DNA of 64,000 nt from assembly GCF_001429285.1 (NCBI RefSeq), contig NZ_LMJJ01000003.1, positions 316,677 to 380,676 on the forward strand. The letters are read 5' to 3'. The position numbers and the translations under genes were made by a program. Origin of the DNA: Ensifer sp. Root278. Lineage in GTDB: Bacteria; Pseudomonadota; Alphaproteobacteria; Rhizobiales; Rhizobiaceae. The notes below the pieces were generated by a model. The model was not told the DNA's origin, made no database searches, and saw only the letters and a list, made by a program, of their open reading frames with translations. Positions 61,623-64,000 of this stretch are shown piece after piece (position 1 is the first letter of the stretch; every line of letters starts with the position of its first letter).

Positions 61623-63908
61623 TTACCTGCCATGTTGAACTGCATCCTGTAATTGCCTGACGAGTTCTGCGGTCCGTGGATCGTTCGGCTGGAGACGAGC
61701 GAGTGCCTCCGCAAACTCGAGCGTCTCGGCATGGCGGCCAAGTTTGAGGCCAAACTGAATGGCAGTGCCGAGCAGATTGGCGTCTGTTGCACCACCTGCG
61801 ACAGCCGGATCGAACAACGCGAAAGCGGCATCCGTCCGGCCAACCGCATCGAGCGCGATCGCCGCCGTCGTCCTGTATCGGGAATTCATTGGATCCAGGC
61901 GCACGGCAGCCTCCAGTTCCCGGATCGCGTCCGGCATTGCCTTTTGACGAACGAGCGACAAACCATGCCCGTAGCGGAGCTCGGGCCGATCCGGGTTGGC
62001 CGCGACCGCCTCGGCGTAGGTCTGTTCGGATTTCTCATTGTCACCGCTGGCGCGATACAGCTCGGCGAGATTGATGCGCGCACCCGAAAGCGTCGGATCG
62101 AGAATAATCGCCTGGCGGAACGCCTTTTCCGCGTCGTCCGTGCGCCCCTGTTCGAACAGGAAGGTCCCATGGTTGTTCTGTACCTCGGCGACGTCCGCGT
62201 TGGCCTGGACATAGGCGCGCAAATCGTCGACGGCCGCATCGAAGGCCCGGCGTTGGTCGCCGAGAAGGTCCAGTGACGGGGTGCTGCCAAGAGCCCTGGC
62301 AGCGGCCACCCGGACTGCTCGGGTTTCGTCGCCAAGAAGAACGCCGATCGCGGCCAATCGAAGTTCAGGCGGCAAGCTGGCAGCCGCTTCTGCTGCCCCC
62401 AGTCGGACGAGCGGATCGGAGTCTTTCGCTGCAACTTCGACGTCTGCGGCCGTGGCTACTCCGTCGAGCCTCGTCATTTCGGCAATCGCACTGCCCCTGA
62501 CGATGCCTGGTTGTTCGCGGTCGGCCAAAAACCTGCGCAGATCATCGATCGCTGCACGATCGTCCTGCGCCGCTGCCGCGAAGGCGTGCGCTATCGTCGG
62601 GCGATTGCGCCAGTGCTTGCCGTACCATTTGTCCATGGTCTCCGCTGACCATGCGTTTGTCCTGCCTTCATGACACGAGGTGCAGGCATTCGGGACGCCG
62701 TAGGCTTCGGAAAGGTCTGGGCGCGGGATCACGAAGGAGTGGTCGCGTCGCGGATCCGCCTTCATGTAGGTGCGCTGGGGCATGTGGCAGTTGGCGCATT
62801 GCGCGCCGGGCGACCCCGTCGGGTGATGGGTATGTGCCGTCGTGTCGAACACTCCGCTGGGATCGTATTTTTCAAAACGCTCCGGTGCCGTTTCAGTGTG
62901 GCATTGCGTGCATAGGGCGTTGCCGACGGCCTTGACCGTACCTTCATGTGGCTTGTGGCAATCAAAGCAGGTGACGCCCGCTCTCGCCATCTTGCTCTGC
63001 TGGAAGGAGCCGTACTCGAACACCTCGTCGAGAATCTGTCCGTCCGGAAAATAGAGGTCCCGGCGGAGCAGCGCCGGCGAAAAATGGTCGAGGAAGGCGT
63101 TTCCGGGTCGATAGCCATCGACAAGCTTGGTCCGCCGCGCGTGACAGGCAAAACAGGTGCCTGCATCGACCTTCGACAGGCCCAGACCGGGCGCCGCCGT
63201 CGGGGCATCTTTGGATTTGGCCTTGGCCCACTCGACATGCTTCGCACCGCCGCCGTGACAGGACTGGCAGCCGATGCTGGTCGCGACGTAGGACGACTTG
63301 TATTCGTTCGTCTCCGGCCGAAAATTGACCTGAGGGTTGGTGGAATGGCAGTCGATGCAGGTGCGGTTCCAGCGATAGAAAGGCCCGGTCCAATGAAATG
63401 TCGAGCCGGGTTTTGCCGGACTGCCTTCGCCGAGCCAGAACCACGCCTGCTTGTCTGTGTCCCAGGCAACATCGAAAGCCTGCAATCGTCCGTGACCGAG
63501 ATCGATCAGATATTGCTGCAAGGGTTCGTAGGCAAAAGTGTATTTAACCTCGAAGTCCGCTTGCCGGCCGTCCGGTCCTTCCGTGCGGACGAAGAAGCGA
63601 CCGTCGCGGCGGAAGAACTCTGCCGCAATGCCATCGCGCTCGAACCGGGTGTTGTTGAAATCGGCACGCACTGTCGTGTCATCGGCAAGAGCCATCGCCT
63701 TGGCGTGATGCGACGTGGCGAATGCGGCCGCCTCATCGGCGTGGCAGGACGAACATGTCGTCTCGGCCACGAACCCGTCATGAATCGCGATCAGCGGATC
63801 GGCGGCAGGCGGAACCGTCTCGGCCGCAACGGTCTGTGCGGCGAACGCAAGCAAGGCGCCAAACAATAGGGCTGCGCGAATAAATGCCGCTGAGAGAACA
63901 AACCCCGT
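61623..63908 (-). CDS. Octahaem c-type cytochrome with HEAT and TPR repeats
   Basis: About 761 residues, exported. Signal peptide TGFVLSAAFIRAALLFGALLAFAAQTVAA. Eight CxxCH haem motifs in order: CSSCH, CIDCH, CQSCH, CFACH, CFDCH, CTQCH, CANCH, CTSCH, all in the first 60% of the protein. HEAT-like repeats follow (DSDPLVRLGAAEAAASLPPE; ETRAVRVAAARALGST), then TPR repeats (NNHGTFLFEQGRTDDAEKAF; PDAIRELEAAVRLDPMNSRY). A TTG start at 63908 with GGAG gives a clean signal peptide; ATG 63974 or a start near the window edge is possible. Related multihaem-TPR proteins serve periplasmic electron transfer; the redox partner is unknown. Confidence 0.87.
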   Translation of the reverse strand, partial: TGFVLSAAFIRAALLFGALLAFAAQTVAAETVPPAADPLIAIHDGFVAETTCSSCHADEAAAFATSHHAKAMALADDTTVRADFNNTRFERDGIAAEFFRRDGRFFVRTEGPDGRQADFEVKYTFAYEPLQQYLIDLGHGRLQAFDVAWDTDKQAWFWLGEGSPAKPGSTFHWTGPFYRWNRTCIDCHSTNPQVNFRPETNEYKSSYVATSIGCQSCHGGGAKHVEWAKAKSKDAPTAAPGLGLSKVDAGTCFACHARRTKLVDGYRPGNAFLDHFSPALLRRDLYFPDGQILDEVFEYGSFQQSKMARAGVTCFDCHKPHEGTVKAVGNALCTQCHTETAPERFEKYDPSGVFDTTAHTHHPTGSPGAQCANCHMPQRTYMKADPRRDHSFVIPRPDLSEAYGVPNACTSCHEGRTNAWSAETMDKWYGKHWRNRPTIAHAFAAAAQDDRAAIDDLRRFLADREQPGIVRGSAIAEMTRLDGVATAADVEVAAKDSDPLVRLGAAEAAASLPPELRLAAIGVLLGDETRAVRVAAARALGSTPSLDLLGDQRRAFDAAVDDLRAYVQANADVAEVQNNHGTFLFEQGRTDDAEKAFRQAIILDPTLSGARINLAELYRASGDNEKSEQTYAEAVAANPDRPELRYGHGLSLVRQKAMPDAIRELEAAVRLDPMNSRYRTTAAIALDAVGRTDAAFALFDPAVAGGATDANLLGTAIQFGLKLGRHAETLEFAEALARLQPNDPRTAELVRQLQDAVQHGR

Positions 63909-64000
63909 CAATCGAACGCTCCGTATCGTTCTGGAACAAAGGTCTCGCTGCACCCGGCAGCGTGACCAAAGCATCGGGCAGAAAAGCAACTGAGAGAACC

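Noticed and set aside
1..64000. CRISPR array, tRNA or rRNA gene
   Set aside because: No regularly spaced repeats and no tRNA-like cloverleaf or rRNA segments were recognised by reading; absence by eye is not proof.

Overview
This window looks like a fast-growing rhizobium of the Sinorhizobium/Ensifer type (Alphaproteobacteria), probably a megaplasmid or accessory replicon. Base composition is high-GC. The gene content fits: a second, non-mitochondrial-type complex I cluster beside rhizobial accessory functions, a full taurine operon, several ABC uptake systems and many LysR/GntR regulators. No rRNA, tRNA, CRISPR array or intact insertion sequence was seen. The replicon assignment is inference.

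Layout. 1-2.6 kb: two luciferase-like flavin monooxygenases (the first cut by the window edge) and a VOC protein. 2.6-4.8 kb: small ORFs and a membrane fatty-acid desaturase. 5-21.7 kb: a complete nuo cluster in rearranged order. nuoH, nuoI and a CBS-domain gene lie on +; nuoJ, nuoK, an MrpD-like gene, an 84-residue membrane protein, nuoL-like, nuoM, nuoN and nuoABCDEFG lie on -. It encodes four antiporter-type subunits instead of three. 22-28 kb: a divergent sugar-uptake locus (permease and ATPase on -; two SDR epimerases/dehydrogenases, a periplasmic binding protein and a FadR-type regulator on +) with a plausible operator between the halves. 28-33.7 kb: cold-shock protein, two coupled small genes, a NudK-like Nudix hydrolase, NTF2-like, PhzF-like, LysE-type exporter, VOC, and a MocR regulator with an operator-like repeat.

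33.8-37.1 kb: a decayed phosphonate module. phnW is cut after about 160 residues, and the adjacent Na/Pi cotransporter carries a one-base frameshift. Both keep a matching promoter element at the same distance from their ATG, next to a LysR gene. 37.1-47.5 kb: taurine catabolism, tauABC (uptake), tauXY (taurine dehydrogenase), xsc (sulfoacetaldehyde acetyltransferase), tauZ-like exporter and pta in one direction, with tauR divergent. Taurine would be imported, deaminated to sulfoacetaldehyde and split to sulfite plus acetyl phosphate, and the latter converted to acetyl-CoA. 48-49.8 kb: an orphan peptide-type binding protein.

50.1-57.2 kb is the most interesting part. It is a one-strand cluster: a 41-residue peptide, a class III cyclase/AAA/TPR protein, a YcaO enzyme, a TfuA partner, a cytosolic HExxH metallopeptidase, and a 223-residue chimeric protein whose first two thirds are strikingly AT-rich. 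The 41-residue peptide and the C-terminus of the 223-residue protein share an R-[ST]-PLAYA motif. I read this as an undescribed TfuA/YcaO RiPP-like system with one small and one large substrate.

57.4-64 kb: a ParE/RHH toxin-antitoxin pair, a SnoaL-like protein, an MFS exporter divergent from a LysR regulator, a dead vapC remnant, and an eight-haem c-type cytochrome with HEAT/TPR repeats.
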